64,000 nt of DNA from Aurantimonas endophytica (GCF_014196845.1 NZ_JACIEM010000004.1:310001-374000), one strand, 5' to 3'; shown: positions 41,593-50,180, counted from the stretch's first letter. Program-made: numbers and translations. Notes: a model not told the origin generated them from the sequence alone.

Positions 41593-42612
41593 TTGCCCCG
41601 TGTTCTGTATATCGACGACGACGAGGGACTGAGACTTCTGACGCAGCGCGCCCTCCGGCGCCGCGGCTACGAGGTCGCGACGGCGGGCAGCGGCGACGAG
41701 GGCCTCGCGCGCCTGCGGGCCGAATCGTTCGATCTCCTCGCTATCGACCACTACATGCCCGGCATGGACGGGCTGGAGACGCTGGCGCAGGTGCGGGCCC
41801 TGCCGTCGCCCCCGCCGGTCGTCTACGTCACCGGGTCGGAGGAGAGCCGCGTCGCGGTCGCCGCGCTCAAGGCCGGCGCCGCCGACTACGTGGTGAAGAC
41901 CATCGGCGAGGATTTCTTCGACCTTCTCGCCTCGACCTTCGAGCAGACGCTGGCGCACGCTCGTCTCGTCGCCGCCAAGACCGATGCCGATGCCGCCTTG
42001 AAGGCGAGCAACGACCGGTTGGCGGCGCTCCTCAAGGAAGCCAACCACCGGGTCGCCAACAGCCTGCAGCTGGTCTCCGCCTTCGTGCAGATGCAGGCTT
42101 CCAGCCTCGACAACGAGGAAGCGCGCGTCGCGCTGAAGGACACGCAGCAGCGCATCAGGGCGATCGGTCAGGTGCACCGCCGGCTCTACACCTCCGACGA
42201 GATCGCCACGGTCGACATGGCCGACTATCTCAAGGTGCTGGTGGAGGAGCTGGAGGAGACCTGGTCGACCCCGTCCTCGCCGCGCCGCGTGGTGCTCGAC
42301 GTCGAGGCGATCCGGCTGAACACCGACAAGGCCGTCTCGGTCGGCGTGGTGGTCAACGAGCTCGTCAGCAACGCCTGCAAATACGCCTATGAAGAGGGCG
42401 AGAGCGGCGAGATCCGGGTGTCTCTCGCGCGCCTCGCGGAGCGTTTCCTGCTGGTCGTCGAGGACGACGGCAAGGGCACGGTCAAGCCGCCGCAGGCCAA
42501 GAGCACCGGGCTCGGCACCAAGCTGATCCGCGCCATGGCCCAGAGCCTCAACGCCGCGATCGAATATGGCGACGGCCCGAATGTCCGGGTGATGCTGCAG
42601 GCGCCGCTCTGA
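41593..42612 (+). CDS. Receiver-HisKA_2 hybrid protein (response regulator with kinase domain)
   Basis: The 339-residue protein has an N-terminal receiver (Asp52 in LLAIDHYMPGMDG; Lys102 in VVKTIGED), a short helix, and a HisKA_2-type kinase domain with His152 in KEANHRVANSLQLVSAF, then a HATPase with VVNELVSNACKYAYEEG and STGLGTKLIRAM. TTG is the start, 8 bases after the preceding stop. A kinase with an N-terminal receiver is a plausible sink or relay for the upstream phosphorelay. A HisKA_2 kinase without a PAS sensor suggests that its input is phosphorylation of its own receiver. Confidence 0.88.
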   Translation: MPRVLYIDDDEGLRLLTQRALRRRGYEVATAGSGDEGLARLRAESFDLLAIDHYMPGMDGLETLAQVRALPSPPPVVYVTGSEESRVAVAALKAGAADYVVKTIGEDFFDLLASTFEQTLAHARLVAAKTDADAALKASNDRLAALLKEANHRVANSLQLVSAFVQMQASSLDNEEARVALKDTQQRIRAIGQVHRRLYTSDEIATVDMADYLKVLVEELEETWSTPSSPRRVVLDVEAIRLNTDKAVSVGVVVNELVSNACKYAYEEGESGEIRVSLARLAERFLLVVEDDGKGTVKPPQAKSTGLGTKLIRAMAQSLNAAIEYGDGPNVRVMLQAPL

Positions 42613-42636
42613 TGCCTGCCGGCGCGGCTTCGGCCG

Positions 42637-43635
42637 CTACCGCTTCATCAGCCGGATCGCCTCGCCGACGATGCCGCGGCGGAACAGCAGCACGCACAGG
42701 ACGAAGATGACGCCGATGATCACCGTCACCGGGATGTCGGACGTCGCGAAATAGTTCTGCATGGTCACGACCAGGGCGGCGCCGACGGCGGGGCCGAAGA
42801 TCGTGCCCATGCCGCCCAGAAGCGTCATCAGCACCACTTCGCCGGACATCTGCCAGGCAACGTCGGTAAGCGTCGCGATCTGGAAGACCAGCGCCTTGGT
42901 GGACCCGGCGAGGCCGGCGATCGTCGCCGACATGACGAAGGCGCCGAGCTTGTAGCGCTCCACCCGGTAGCCGAGCGAGATGGCGCGGTTCTCGTTCTCG
43001 CGGATCGCCTTGAGGACGTGGCCGAAGGGCGAGTTGACGATGCGCCAGACGGCGAAGAAGCCGGCGACGAACACCGCCAGCACGAAATAGTACATGTTCA
43101 GCGTCGGGCCGAGGTCGATCAGCCCGAGCAGATGGCCGCGCGGCACGCCCTGGATGCCGTCCTCGCCATGGGTGAAGGGCGCCTGCAGGAAGATGAAGAA
43201 CACCATCTGCGACAGCGCCAGCGTCACCATGGCGAAATAGATGCCCTGCCGGCGGATGGCCAGCGCCCCGATGACGAGGCCCATCAGGCCGGCGCCGGCG
43301 GCACCCAAGAGGATCGCCGAGAGCGGCTCCCAGCCCCAGACCTTGGCGGCGTGGGCGGTGAAATAGGCGGCGCCGCCGAAGAAGGCGGCGTGGCCGAAGG
43401 ACAGGAGCCCGACATAGCCGAGCAAGAGGTTGAAGGCGACGGCGAACAGCGCGAAGCACAGCACCTTCATGATGAACACGGGATAGACGAAGAACGGTAC
43501 CGCCAGCAGCCCGGCCAGCGCGATCACGGCGATCGCGACGCCGAGCCAGCCGAGCCGGCGCTGGGCCGAGAGCTTGCGCGCCGGTGCTTCCGGTTTGCTC
43601 GCCATGATCGCGCCGGTTTCGTCGAGGCTGGTCAT
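42637..43635 (-). CDS. livM: Branched-chain amino acid ABC transporter permease, LivM type
   Basis: The 332-residue membrane protein has about nine hydrophobic helices and the LivM signature: NLLLGYVGLLSFGHAAFFGGAAYF near the middle of the first half, and SLGYRVERYKLGAFVMSATIAGLAGSTKAL. The C-terminal GGMGTIFGPAVGAALV is the coupling-loop region. A near-perfect AAGGAGG precedes its start inside the LivH stop region. It is the last gene of the five-gene importer operon, 1 base from LivH. Confidence 0.93.
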   Translation of the reverse strand: MTSLDETGAIMASKPEAPARKLSAQRRLGWLGVAIAVIALAGLLAVPFFVYPVFIMKVLCFALFAVAFNLLLGYVGLLSFGHAAFFGGAAYFTAHAAKVWGWEPLSAILLGAAGAGLMGLVIGALAIRRQGIYFAMVTLALSQMVFFIFLQAPFTHGEDGIQGVPRGHLLGLIDLGPTLNMYYFVLAVFVAGFFAVWRIVNSPFGHVLKAIRENENRAISLGYRVERYKLGAFVMSATIAGLAGSTKALVFQIATLTDVAWQMSGEVVLMTLLGGMGTIFGPAVGAALVVTMQNYFATSDIPVTVIIGVIFVLCVLLFRRGIVGEAIRLMKR

Positions 43636-43636
43636 G

Positions 43637-44524
43637 TCAGGCCTCCTTTCCGAACAGGCCCGCCGGACGGACCATGAGCACGATCGCCATGATGACGAAG
43701 ACGACGATGTTGGACGCTTCCGGGTAGAACACCTTGGTCAGGCCCTCGAGGATCCCGAGCGCGTAGCCTGAGACGATCGCCCCGAGGATCGAGCCCATGC
43801 CGCCGATCACCACCACGGCGAAGACGATGATGATGATGTTCGTGCCCATCAGCGGGCTGACCTGGTAGATCGGCGCGGCAAGCACGCCGGCGAGCGCGGC
43901 GAGCCCGGCGCCGAGCGCGTAGGTCAGCGTCAGCAGCATCGGCACGTTGACGCCGAAGGCCTGCACCAGCTGCGGGTTCTCGGTGGCGGCGCGCAGATAG
44001 GCGCCGAGGCGGGTCTTCTCGATCAGCAGCCACGTGGCGAGGCACACGGCGAGCGAGGCGACGACGACGAAGCCGCGATAGTTCGGCAGGAACATGAAGC
44101 CGAGATTGGTGCCGCCGGCGAGCAGCGGCGGCGTCGGGTAGGGCTGCCCGGCGGCGCCGAAATAATAGCGGAACGTGCCCTCGATGATCAGCGCCAGGCC
44201 GAAGGTGAAGAGCAGGCCGTAGAGATGGTCGAGATCGTAGAGCCGCGACAGCATCGTGCGCTCGATCACCGCCGACAGGAGCCCGACGATCACCGGCGCG
44301 AGGATCAGCGTCGGCCAGAAGCCGAGCCCGGCATAGTGCAGGATCAGATAGGCGGTGAATGCGCCGAGCATGTACTGGGCGCCGTGGGCGAAGTTGATCA
44401 CCCGCAGCAGCCCGAAAATGACCGCGAGGCCGAGGCTGAGCAGCGCGTAGAACGAGCCGTTGATGAAGCCGATCAGCAACTGGCCGAGCAGCGCCGGGAG
44501 CGGAATGCCGAAGATCATGGTCAT
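43637..44524 (-). CDS. livH: Branched-chain amino acid ABC transporter permease, LivH type
   Basis: The 295-residue protein shows the LivH pattern: LLIGFINGSFYALLSLGLAVIFGLLRVINFAHGA at the N-terminus and FAVVVIGGMGSILGAIVSGY near the C-terminus, with about eight hydrophobic helices. It lies six bases downstream of the LivF stop. The usual partner of LivM in the heterodimeric membrane pore. Confidence 0.94.
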   Translation of the reverse strand: MTMIFGIPLPALLGQLLIGFINGSFYALLSLGLAVIFGLLRVINFAHGAQYMLGAFTAYLILHYAGLGFWPTLILAPVIVGLLSAVIERTMLSRLYDLDHLYGLLFTFGLALIIEGTFRYYFGAAGQPYPTPPLLAGGTNLGFMFLPNYRGFVVVASLAVCLATWLLIEKTRLGAYLRAATENPQLVQAFGVNVPMLLTLTYALGAGLAALAGVLAAPIYQVSPLMGTNIIIIVFAVVVIGGMGSILGAIVSGYALGILEGLTKVFYPEASNIVVFVIMAIVLMVRPAGLFGKEA

Positions 44525-44530
44525 CGCGGG

Positions 44531-45250
44531 TTACACTCCCACCACTTCGTGCAGCCGATCCATCTTCGCATCGAGCTCTGATGTCGGGAAGCTTTCGAGG
44601 ATGTGGCCATCCTCCATCAGGAAGAACCGGTCGGCGACGCGGCGGGCGAAGCGGAAGTTCTGCTCGACCAGCAGCAGCGTCATGCCCTGCTTCTTCAGTT
44701 CGGTCAGCACGTCGCCGATGCGCTGGATGATCACCGGGGCGAGCCCCTCGGTCGGCTCGTCGAGCAGGATGATCTTCACCCCGGTGCGCAGGATGCGGGC
44801 GATCGCCAGCATCTGTTGTTCGCCGCCCGAAAGCTTGGTGCCCGGCGAATTGCGCCGCTCGGCAAGGTTCGGGAAGAGCTCGTAGATCTCCTCGACGCTC
44901 ATGCCGCCCTCGGCGACCTTCGGCGGGAGCGTCAGGTTTTCCGATACCGAGAGCGTCGCGAAGATGCCGCGCTCCTCCGGCACGTAGCCGATGCCGGAAT
45001 AGGCGCTGCGGTGCACCGGCACCTTCATCATGTCGTTGCCGGCGATGCGGATCGTGCCCTCACGCCGCGGCAGGAGATTCATGATCGCCCGCAGCGTCGT
45101 CGTCTTGCCGGCGCCGTTGCGCCCCAGCAGCGTGATCGTCTCGCCCTCGTGGATATCCAGCGATACGCCGTGGAGGACATGGCTTTCGCCGTACCAGCCA
45201 TGCAGGTCGCGGACCTCGAGAAGGGGGCTCGCCGCCCGGGTCTCACTCAT
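44531..45250 (-). CDS. livF: Branched-chain amino acid ABC transporter ATPase, LivF type
   Basis: The 239-residue protein carries Walker A GRNGAGKTT, the ABC signature LSGGEQQ, Walker B IILLDEP and the LivF marker PEERGIFATLSV. It starts at 45250, overlapping the LivG stop by eight bases. With LivG it powers the importer. Typical LivF length. Confidence 0.95.
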   Translation of the reverse strand: MSETRAASPLLEVRDLHGWYGESHVLHGVSLDIHEGETITLLGRNGAGKTTTLRAIMNLLPRREGTIRIAGNDMMKVPVHRSAYSGIGYVPEERGIFATLSVSENLTLPPKVAEGGMSVEEIYELFPNLAERRNSPGTKLSGGEQQMLAIARILRTGVKIILLDEPTEGLAPVIIQRIGDVLTELKKQGMTLLLVEQNFRFARRVADRFFLMEDGHILESFPTSELDAKMDRLHEVVGV

Positions 45251-46007
45251 GCTCGGTTCCCATGTAGGCTTCGCGCACCTTCGGGTTGGCGCTGACCTCG
45301 GCATAGTCGCCCTCGGCGAGGATTTCGCCGCGGGCGAGCACCGTGACCCGGTCGCAGAGATCGGCGACGACGTTGAGATTGTGCTCGACCATGACGACGG
45401 TGCGGTCCCTGGCGATCTGCCGGATCAGGTCGGAGATCCGGCCGATGTCCTCGACGCCCATGCCGGCCATCGGCTCGTCGAAGAGCAGCACCGGCGGGTC
45501 GAGGGCGAGGGTCGTGGCGAGCTCGAGGGCGCGCTTGCGGCCATAGGGCAGCTCGGCGGCGTCGAGATCGGCATAGGCTGTGAGGCCGACGGCCTCGATC
45601 AGCTCGCCGGCGCGCGTATCCAGCCGGTCGAGGACGCGGCTGGAGCGCCAGAACTGCGTGCCGAGATGCGCCTTGCGCTGCAGGGCGACGCGGACATTGT
45701 CGAGCACCGTCAGATGCGGGAAGACGGCGGAGATCTGGAACGAGCGCACGAGCCCGAGCCGCGCCACGTCAGCCGGCTTCAGTTTCGTGATGTCCTGGCC
45801 GCGAAAGCTGATCGTGCCGGCCGTCGGGTTCAGGAACTTGGTCAGCAGGTTGAACACGGTGGTCTTGCCGGCGCCGTTCGGGCCGATCAGAGCGTGGATC
45901 GTGTTCTCTCTGATGTCGAGATCGACATTGCTGACGGCCTTGAAGCCGAAGAACTCCTTGGTGAGGCCGCGGGCAGAGAGGATGACCTCCTGCGATGATG
46001 CGCTCAT
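45243..46007 (-). CDS. livG: Branched-chain amino acid ABC transporter ATPase, LivG type
   Basis: The 254-residue protein has Walker A GPNGAGKTT, the LivG-typical signature YGRKRALELATTLALDP in place of LSGGQ, Walker B VLLFDEPMAGM and DLIRQIARDRTVVMVEHNL. It overlaps LivF by eight bases and lies downstream of the binding-protein gene. Confidence 0.95.
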   Translation of the reverse strand: MSASSQEVILSARGLTKEFFGFKAVSNVDLDIRENTIHALIGPNGAGKTTVFNLLTKFLNPTAGTISFRGQDITKLKPADVARLGLVRSFQISAVFPHLTVLDNVRVALQRKAHLGTQFWRSSRVLDRLDTRAGELIEAVGLTAYADLDAAELPYGRKRALELATTLALDPPVLLFDEPMAGMGVEDIGRISDLIRQIARDRTVVMVEHNLNVVADLCDRVTVLARGEILAEGDYAEVSANPKVREAYMGTEHE

Positions 46008-46133
46008 GGGCGAATGCCACTCCCGTCCAGCTCAAGATGAGGCTTGGTTAAATTCCGGCAGATCATGCGGCAGAGTTCGGCTCAGACTGCGGCCCGGACG
46101 GCTGGCTGTCCAGTCTGTGCGCCGAACCTGCGA

Positions 46134-46160
46134 GGCGGGACGGCAGCGTGCCGCCCCGCC
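46134..46160 (-). terminator. Stem-loop between binding-protein gene and LivG
   Basis: A 12-bp near-perfect stem, GGCGGGACGGCA with TGCCGCCCCGCC (one mismatch), closes a GCG loop 12 bases after the stop of the binding-protein gene. No T-run follows. It could stabilise the binding-protein mRNA or lower read-through to the permease genes, as often seen in ABC importer operons. Confidence 0.6.
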
Positions 46161-46172
46161 GATTCCGCAGGA

Positions 46173-47390
46173 TCAGTTGGCAAAGCTCGCGACGTCGCAG
46201 CCGGAGTTCTCGACGGTGAGGAAGGCCTCGCCGCCCGGAACCTTGGCGACCTCGGTGTAGTAGTCCCACGGACCCTCGGAATCGCCCGGCGCCTTCACCT
46301 GGAACAGGTACATGTCGTAGACCATGCGACCGTTCTCCTGCACCGTACCGCTCTTGGCGAAGACGTCCTCGACCGGCAGTTCGTGCAGCTTGGCGGCGAC
46401 TTCCGCGGTGGCGTCGGTACCGGCGGCCTCGATGGCCTTCAGATACTGCAGGACCGCCGAATAGGTACCGGCCTGGATCATGTTCGGCTTGCGCTGCGTG
46501 GCTTCCTCGAACTTGGCGGCGAACTCGCGATTCTCGTCGCTCTGGTCCCAGTACCAGCCTTCGGTGAGGTTCAGGCCCTGTGCCGCCTCGAGGCCAAGGC
46601 CGTGGACCTCGGCGAGCGTGAACAGGAGGCCGGCAAGCTGCTGGCCGGCCTGGACGATGCCGAACTCCGCCGCGCCCTTGATGGCGTTGGCGGTGTCGAG
46701 GCCGGCATTGGCGAGGCCGATGACCTTGGCGCCGGAGCTCTGTGCCTGCAGCAGGAAGGACGAGAAGTCGGTGGTGCCGAGCGGGTGGCGCACGGCGCCG
46801 AGCACCTCACCGCCATTCTCCTTGACGAAATTGCCGGTCTGCTCTTCCAGCGAATAGCCGAAGGCGTAGTCGGCGGTGAGGAAGAACCAGCTGTCGCCGC
46901 CGGCCTTCACCAGCGCGCCGCCGGTGCCGACGGCGAGCGCATGCGTGTCGTAGACCCAGTGGAAGCCGTAGGGGCTGCACTGCGCGCCGGTCAGCTCGGT
47001 GGTCGCCGCGCCGGTGGTGATGGTGATCTTCTCCTTCTCGCGCGACAGGCCCTGCACGGCAAGGGCGACGGACGAGGTGGTCAGCTCCATGATCGCGTCG
47101 ACATTCTGCACGTCGTACCATTCGCGCGCGATGTTGGAGGCGATGTCGGCCTTGTTCTGGTGGTCGGCCGAGACGATCTCGATCGGCTTGCCGAGAACGG
47201 TGCCGCCATAGTCCTCGACCGCCATCCGGGCGGCCTGGACCGACCATTGGCCGCCGAAATCGGCGTAGACGCCCGACTGGTCGTTGAGGATGCCGATCTT
47301 GACGACATCGTTGGAGACTTCCTGCGCGTGGGCGGCGCCGGCAGCGAGGGCGAGCGACGAGGCGGCAAGAAGCAGGGTCTTGAAGCGCAT
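46173..47390 (-). CDS. ABC transporter substrate-binding protein (LivK-like)
   Basis: The 405-residue protein has a signal peptide (about residues 1-23, LLLAASSLALAAGAAHA) followed by a type I periplasmic binding fold: VVKIGILNDQSGVYADFGG, IVSADHQNKADIASNIAREW, GYSLEEQTGNFVKENG. GGGAGG lies nine bases before the ATG. It is the first gene of the liv operon. Ligands in this family include branched-chain amino acids, amides and aromatic acids, so ligand identity is uncertain. Confidence 0.93.
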   Translation of the reverse strand: MRFKTLLLAASSLALAAGAAHAQEVSNDVVKIGILNDQSGVYADFGGQWSVQAARMAVEDYGGTVLGKPIEIVSADHQNKADIASNIAREWYDVQNVDAIMELTTSSVALAVQGLSREKEKITITTGAATTELTGAQCSPYGFHWVYDTHALAVGTGGALVKAGGDSWFFLTADYAFGYSLEEQTGNFVKENGGEVLGAVRHPLGTTDFSSFLLQAQSSGAKVIGLANAGLDTANAIKGAAEFGIVQAGQQLAGLLFTLAEVHGLGLEAAQGLNLTEGWYWDQSDENREFAAKFEEATQRKPNMIQAGTYSAVLQYLKAIEAAGTDATAEVAAKLHELPVEDVFAKSGTVQENGRMVYDMYLFQVKAPGDSEGPWDYYTEVAKVPGGEAFLTVENSGCDVASFAN

Positions 47391-47556
47391 GATGGTGATC
47401 CTCCCAGATCGATTGGCCGGCTGGTTGGTCGTGGCGTCTCCCAAGGCGAGACCGAACCGGCGTCGGGCAAGTTGTGACGCGGCGCAGCGAAGCGTGTCAA
47501 GCGTGCTGCGCTGCCCATAGGCCGTTGGATTTGCAGCCGGGAGGGGCAGAACGGGC

Positions 47557-48003
47557 TCAGGCCTGCCGCCGGCGGAGTTTCGCCGCAGAGGCATGATGCC
47601 GGACAAAGCGGGCGTTGAGCACGCGGCCGGCGGTCCGTTCGTCGGCCTCTTCGGCGGGCCTCTCGTCATGGCCTTCCAGCCAGTTGGCGAGGCGCCTGAC
47701 GGCGATGTGGCGGTTGATGTCGTAGCGCGGATGGGCGCCGCGGGCCATGCGCGTCAGGCGCTGGAGTTCGACCGTCACCCGCTCGCGGAGCCAGATCCCC
47801 AGTGCCGCCGGGAGCTGGGTGGCCCGCTCGACAGCGATCGCCTGACGCACCGCAGCGTCGTCGAGGCCGAGACGCCGCAGCAGCACTGCTTTCTCCAGGC
47901 GTTGCAGGTCGCGCGCGACGGATCGCCGCTGCCGCTCGGCGTGGCAGCGGATGGCGGCCGCAAGCGCGGCGTCGAGGGAGGTGGTATCGAGACTTCCGGC
48001 CAT
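47557..48003 (-). CDS. Hypothetical protein, helical
   Basis: A 148-residue frame preceded by GGAGCAGAAG at a normal distance from ATG. The product is basic, almost wholly helical and Arg/Ala-rich (RQRRSVARDLQRLEKAVLLRR, LQRLTRMARGAHPRYDINRH), with no membrane segment. No family recognised. It is divergent from the DnaA-domain protein gene with 208 bases between them, and an overlapping plus-strand frame is less protein-like. Moderate confidence that it is a gene. Confidence 0.55.
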   Translation of the reverse strand: MAGSLDTTSLDAALAAAIRCHAERQRRSVARDLQRLEKAVLLRRLGLDDAAVRQAIAVERATQLPAALGIWLRERVTVELQRLTRMARGAHPRYDINRHIAVRRLANWLEGHDERPAEEADERTAGRVLNARFVRHHASAAKLRRRQA

Positions 48004-48122
48004 CTTCTGCTCCAGGCGAGAACCGCCGCAGCGTCGCCCTGTTGGGAGCAGATGGGGATAAATACCTTGGTTAGCCGGGGTGCATATAAGCGGACACTGC
48101 TGAGGGAAGGGCGCAGCGCAAC

Positions 48123-48167
48123 CATGGCGCCAATTTCATGAATAGGAAATTATTCACACATGGCGCC
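48123..48167. promoter_or_regulatory. DnaA box with flanking repeats upstream of the DnaA-domain-IV protein
   Basis: TTATTCACA (48150-48158) fits the DnaA-box consensus TTATNCACA. It is enclosed by two direct copies of CATGGCGCC (48123-48131 and 48159-48167), and AATTTC-N8-GAAATT (48132-48151) forms an inverted repeat. This AT-richer cluster is 45-89 bases before the ATG at 48212. Confidence 0.6.
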
Positions 48168-48211
48168 GAGGCCGCTATAGACGATGCATGTGGTGCGAAT
48201 GGAGGTTTCCC

Positions 48212-48637
48212 ATGCAATCCCTCGACGGCGATGTTTCCGGTGCGGCGGCCGGCCGGCATGCCGGAATGTTTCTCCCGAACGCCGAGACCCTGGCAGGCCG
48301 GAGGGCCTGCCGTCTGGCACGCGAGATCGCCAGCGCCTTCTTCGCCGTCCCGGTTCCGGCGATCGTCAGCCCCAGCCGGGCGATCGCCCCGGTCTGCGAG
48401 GCACGTCACGTGGCGATGTATCTCGCCCATGTCGTCTTCCAGGTGTCCCTGTCGTCCATCGCCGGAGCGTTCGGGCGGGACCGCACCAGCGTGGCGCATG
48501 CGGTGCGGCGCATCGAGGATCGGCGCGACGACAAGGGCTTCGACGCCATGCTGACGCGGCTCGAGGCGCTGTCGCATGCGGTCAGGACCGCGCTGGAACA
48601 GGACGAGCCGCGCGACGGCGAGGCGGGCGTGCGATGA
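48212..48637 (+). CDS. DnaA domain IV-like DNA-binding protein without AAA+ domain
   Basis: The 141-residue protein ends in a helix-turn-helix domain (about residues 61-115) that follows DnaA domain IV: EARHVAMYLAHVVFQVSL then IAGAFGRDRTSVAHAVRRIE. The signature GRDRTSVAHAVRRIE parallels GRDHTTVLHA-type DnaA signature sequences, with Arg for His. The ATPase and loader domains of DnaA are absent, so it cannot open an origin. It may bind DnaA boxes as a regulator. GGAGG is 7 bases before the ATG, and the stop overlaps the next gene by four bases. Confidence 0.85.
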   Translation: MQSLDGDVSGAAAGRHAGMFLPNAETLAGRRACRLAREIASAFFAVPVPAIVSPSRAIAPVCEARHVAMYLAHVVFQVSLSSIAGAFGRDRTSVAHAVRRIEDRRDDKGFDAMLTRLEALSHAVRTALEQDEPRDGEAGVR

Positions 48638-49143
48638 CGGCGCGCGCGGGCTTCAACCCGGACGAATCGCCGCTGGCGCGGCTGGCGAGCCGCGGCGGCC
48701 GTGGCGGCGGCGCGTTTCTCGATGCGAGCGAGACGATCGCCGGCGAGCGGCTGCGCGCCGATTTCACGCGCGGCCAGCTGATGCCCGGCATCACCCAGCG
48801 CTGGGACAGCCAGCCACGGCAGGCGCGCGGCAGCGCCGGCAGCCGCGACCTGTCCGACAGCGCCATCGACGCACGACGGCGGGTGGACGCTGCAGTCGTG
48901 GCGGTGGGGCCGGAACTGTCCGGCGTGCTGCTCGACGTCTGCTGCTTCCTGAAGGGGCTGGAGGTCGTCGAGCGGGAACGGCAGTGGCCGGCGCGTTCGG
49001 CCAAGCTGATGCTCAAGGCGGGGCTGGGCGTGCTGGCACGGCATTACGGCATCGACGCCGCGCGGCAGAGCGGGCGCCCGACGATCCGGCGCTGGGGCAC
49101 GGCAGACTACCGCCCGACGATCGGCGGCGGGCTGGAGGGATAG
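48634..49143 (+). CDS. DUF6456 domain protein
   Basis: The 169-residue protein overlaps the DnaA-domain-IV gene by ATGA, so the two are translationally coupled. Its C-terminal half (SGVLLDVCCFLKGLEVVERE, then PARSAKLMLKAGLGVLARHYG) fits DUF6456, a domain often found in alphaproteobacterial helix-turn-helix proteins. The N-terminal half is low in structure and Gly/Arg-rich. Role unknown; coupling with a DnaA-box-type binder suggests a shared regulatory function. Confidence 0.75.
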   Translation: MTARAGFNPDESPLARLASRGGRGGGAFLDASETIAGERLRADFTRGQLMPGITQRWDSQPRQARGSAGSRDLSDSAIDARRRVDAAVVAVGPELSGVLLDVCCFLKGLEVVERERQWPARSAKLMLKAGLGVLARHYGIDAARQSGRPTIRRWGTADYRPTIGGGLEG

Positions 49144-49186
49144 CGCGTGCTGCTGCTGCTGTCGGGCGGACCCGACCGGGCGCCCG

Positions 49187-49609
49187 TCACGCCGGGGCGA
49201 GCGCCTCTTTGGCGTCGTTCCTGATGCGGTTGACCATCGAGCGCAGGCCGTTGGAGCGCTGCGGCGTCAGATGGTCCTGCAGGCCGAGCCGCCCGAACAC
49301 GGCCTCGGCATCGATGTCGAGGATTTCAGGCGCCGTCTTGCCCGAGTAGAGCGCCAGCGCGATGGCGACGAGGCCGCGCACGATATGCGCGTCGGACTCG
49401 CCGCGGAAGGTCAGATGCGGCGGGGTGGCATTGTCGGCTTCGCTGGTGAGCCAGACCTGGCTGACGCAGCCCCGCACCTTGTTCTCGTCGTTCACCGCGT
49501 CTTCCGGCATCGGCGGCAGCGTACGGCCGAGCTCGATCAGATAGCGGTAGCGATCTTCCCAGTCGTCGAGATACTCGAAGTCCGTGGTGATCTCTTCGAT
49601 CGTCTGCAT
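49187..49609 (-). CDS. sufE: SufE family sulfur acceptor/Fe-S cluster assembly protein
   Basis: The 140-residue protein matches SufE: TTDFEYLDDWEDRYRYLIELG, then the catalytic Cys48 in VRGCVSQVWL and the FGRLGLQDHLTPQRSNGLRSM segment. It accepts persulfide from SufS for Fe-S cluster building. No suf operon is adjacent, as is common in alphaproteobacteria. The start at 49609 was chosen because the in-frame upstream sequence is not protein-like. Confidence 0.94.
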   Translation of the reverse strand: MQTIEEITTDFEYLDDWEDRYRYLIELGRTLPPMPEDAVNDENKVRGCVSQVWLTSEADNATPPHLTFRGESDAHIVRGLVAIALALYSGKTAPEILDIDAEAVFGRLGLQDHLTPQRSNGLRSMVNRIRNDAKEALAPA

Positions 49610-49628
49610 CCTGTCTCCCGCACTGTCA

Positions 49629-49651
49629 GGAACCGCCGCGTCGGCGGTTCC
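49629..49651 (-). terminator. Stem-loop after the DUF5330 gene
   Basis: A perfect 9-bp stem GGAACCGCC/GGCGGTTCC with loop GCGTC, 28 bases after the stop of the DUF5330 gene on the minus strand. No T-run. Confidence 0.55.
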
Positions 49652-49679
49652 ACGCATATAGGCGCGGGGACCGGCGATG

Positions 49680-50180
49680 TCAGGCCCGGGGGGCGGGGCG
49701 CGGGATCGGCAGGGACTGGGCGGCGGTGCCGATCTCGGCCGCGGGAACCGGCAGCGGACGCTGCGCCGAGATCCGCTCGATCGCCGGCATGGCCAGCGGC
49801 GCGTCGCGACGGATGGCGCCGGTGGCGACCGGATCGCGAGGGGCGGGGGCATTGGTCGAGGCAAGCGTAACGCCGGTTTCCTCGATCTCGAAGACGTCGG
49901 GGCGGCGGGTCTCGCCTTCGACGAAGCTGTAGGCGAGGGCGATACCGTCCCCGATGCGCTCCCCGGCGAATTGGGCGATGGCGCCGCCGGCGGAGCAGGC
50001 GGCGGGGGCGCGGTCGCAGAACCCGGCGAGGTCGGCGATCGCCGCCTGGGCGCCCATCATCGCGGTGAAAACGTCGAACTGCGGTGCGGTGTCCGCCGCC
50101 GTCGTGCCGTCGTCGGTCTTCGGCAGAAGCAGCGCGACAAGTCCCAGAAAGAAGCCTGCCTTCAAGATGAACCTGATCAT
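49680..50180 (-). CDS. DUF5330 domain protein
   Basis: The 166-residue protein has an N-terminal hydrophobic segment (residues about 3-20) and then a short periplasmic-looking domain (FTAMMGAQAAIADLAGFCDRAPAACSAGGAI), the pattern of DUF5330. The tail is Pro/Ala-rich. GGGGG precedes the start. The function of the family is unknown; the N-terminal segment suggests membrane anchoring. Confidence 0.75.
   Translation of the reverse strand: MIRFILKAGFFLGLVALLLPKTDDGTTAADTAPQFDVFTAMMGAQAAIADLAGFCDRAPAACSAGGAIAQFAGERIGDGIALAYSFVEGETRRPDVFEIEETGVTLASTNAPAPRDPVATGAIRRDAPLAMPAIERISAQRPLPVPAAEIGTAAQSLPIPRPAPRA

Noticed and set aside
47593-48141. A plus-strand frame over the hypothetical gene at 47557-48003
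   Set aside because: No ribosome site and an unlikely composition; the minus frame has GGAGCAGAAG before ATG and a helical, ordinary composition.
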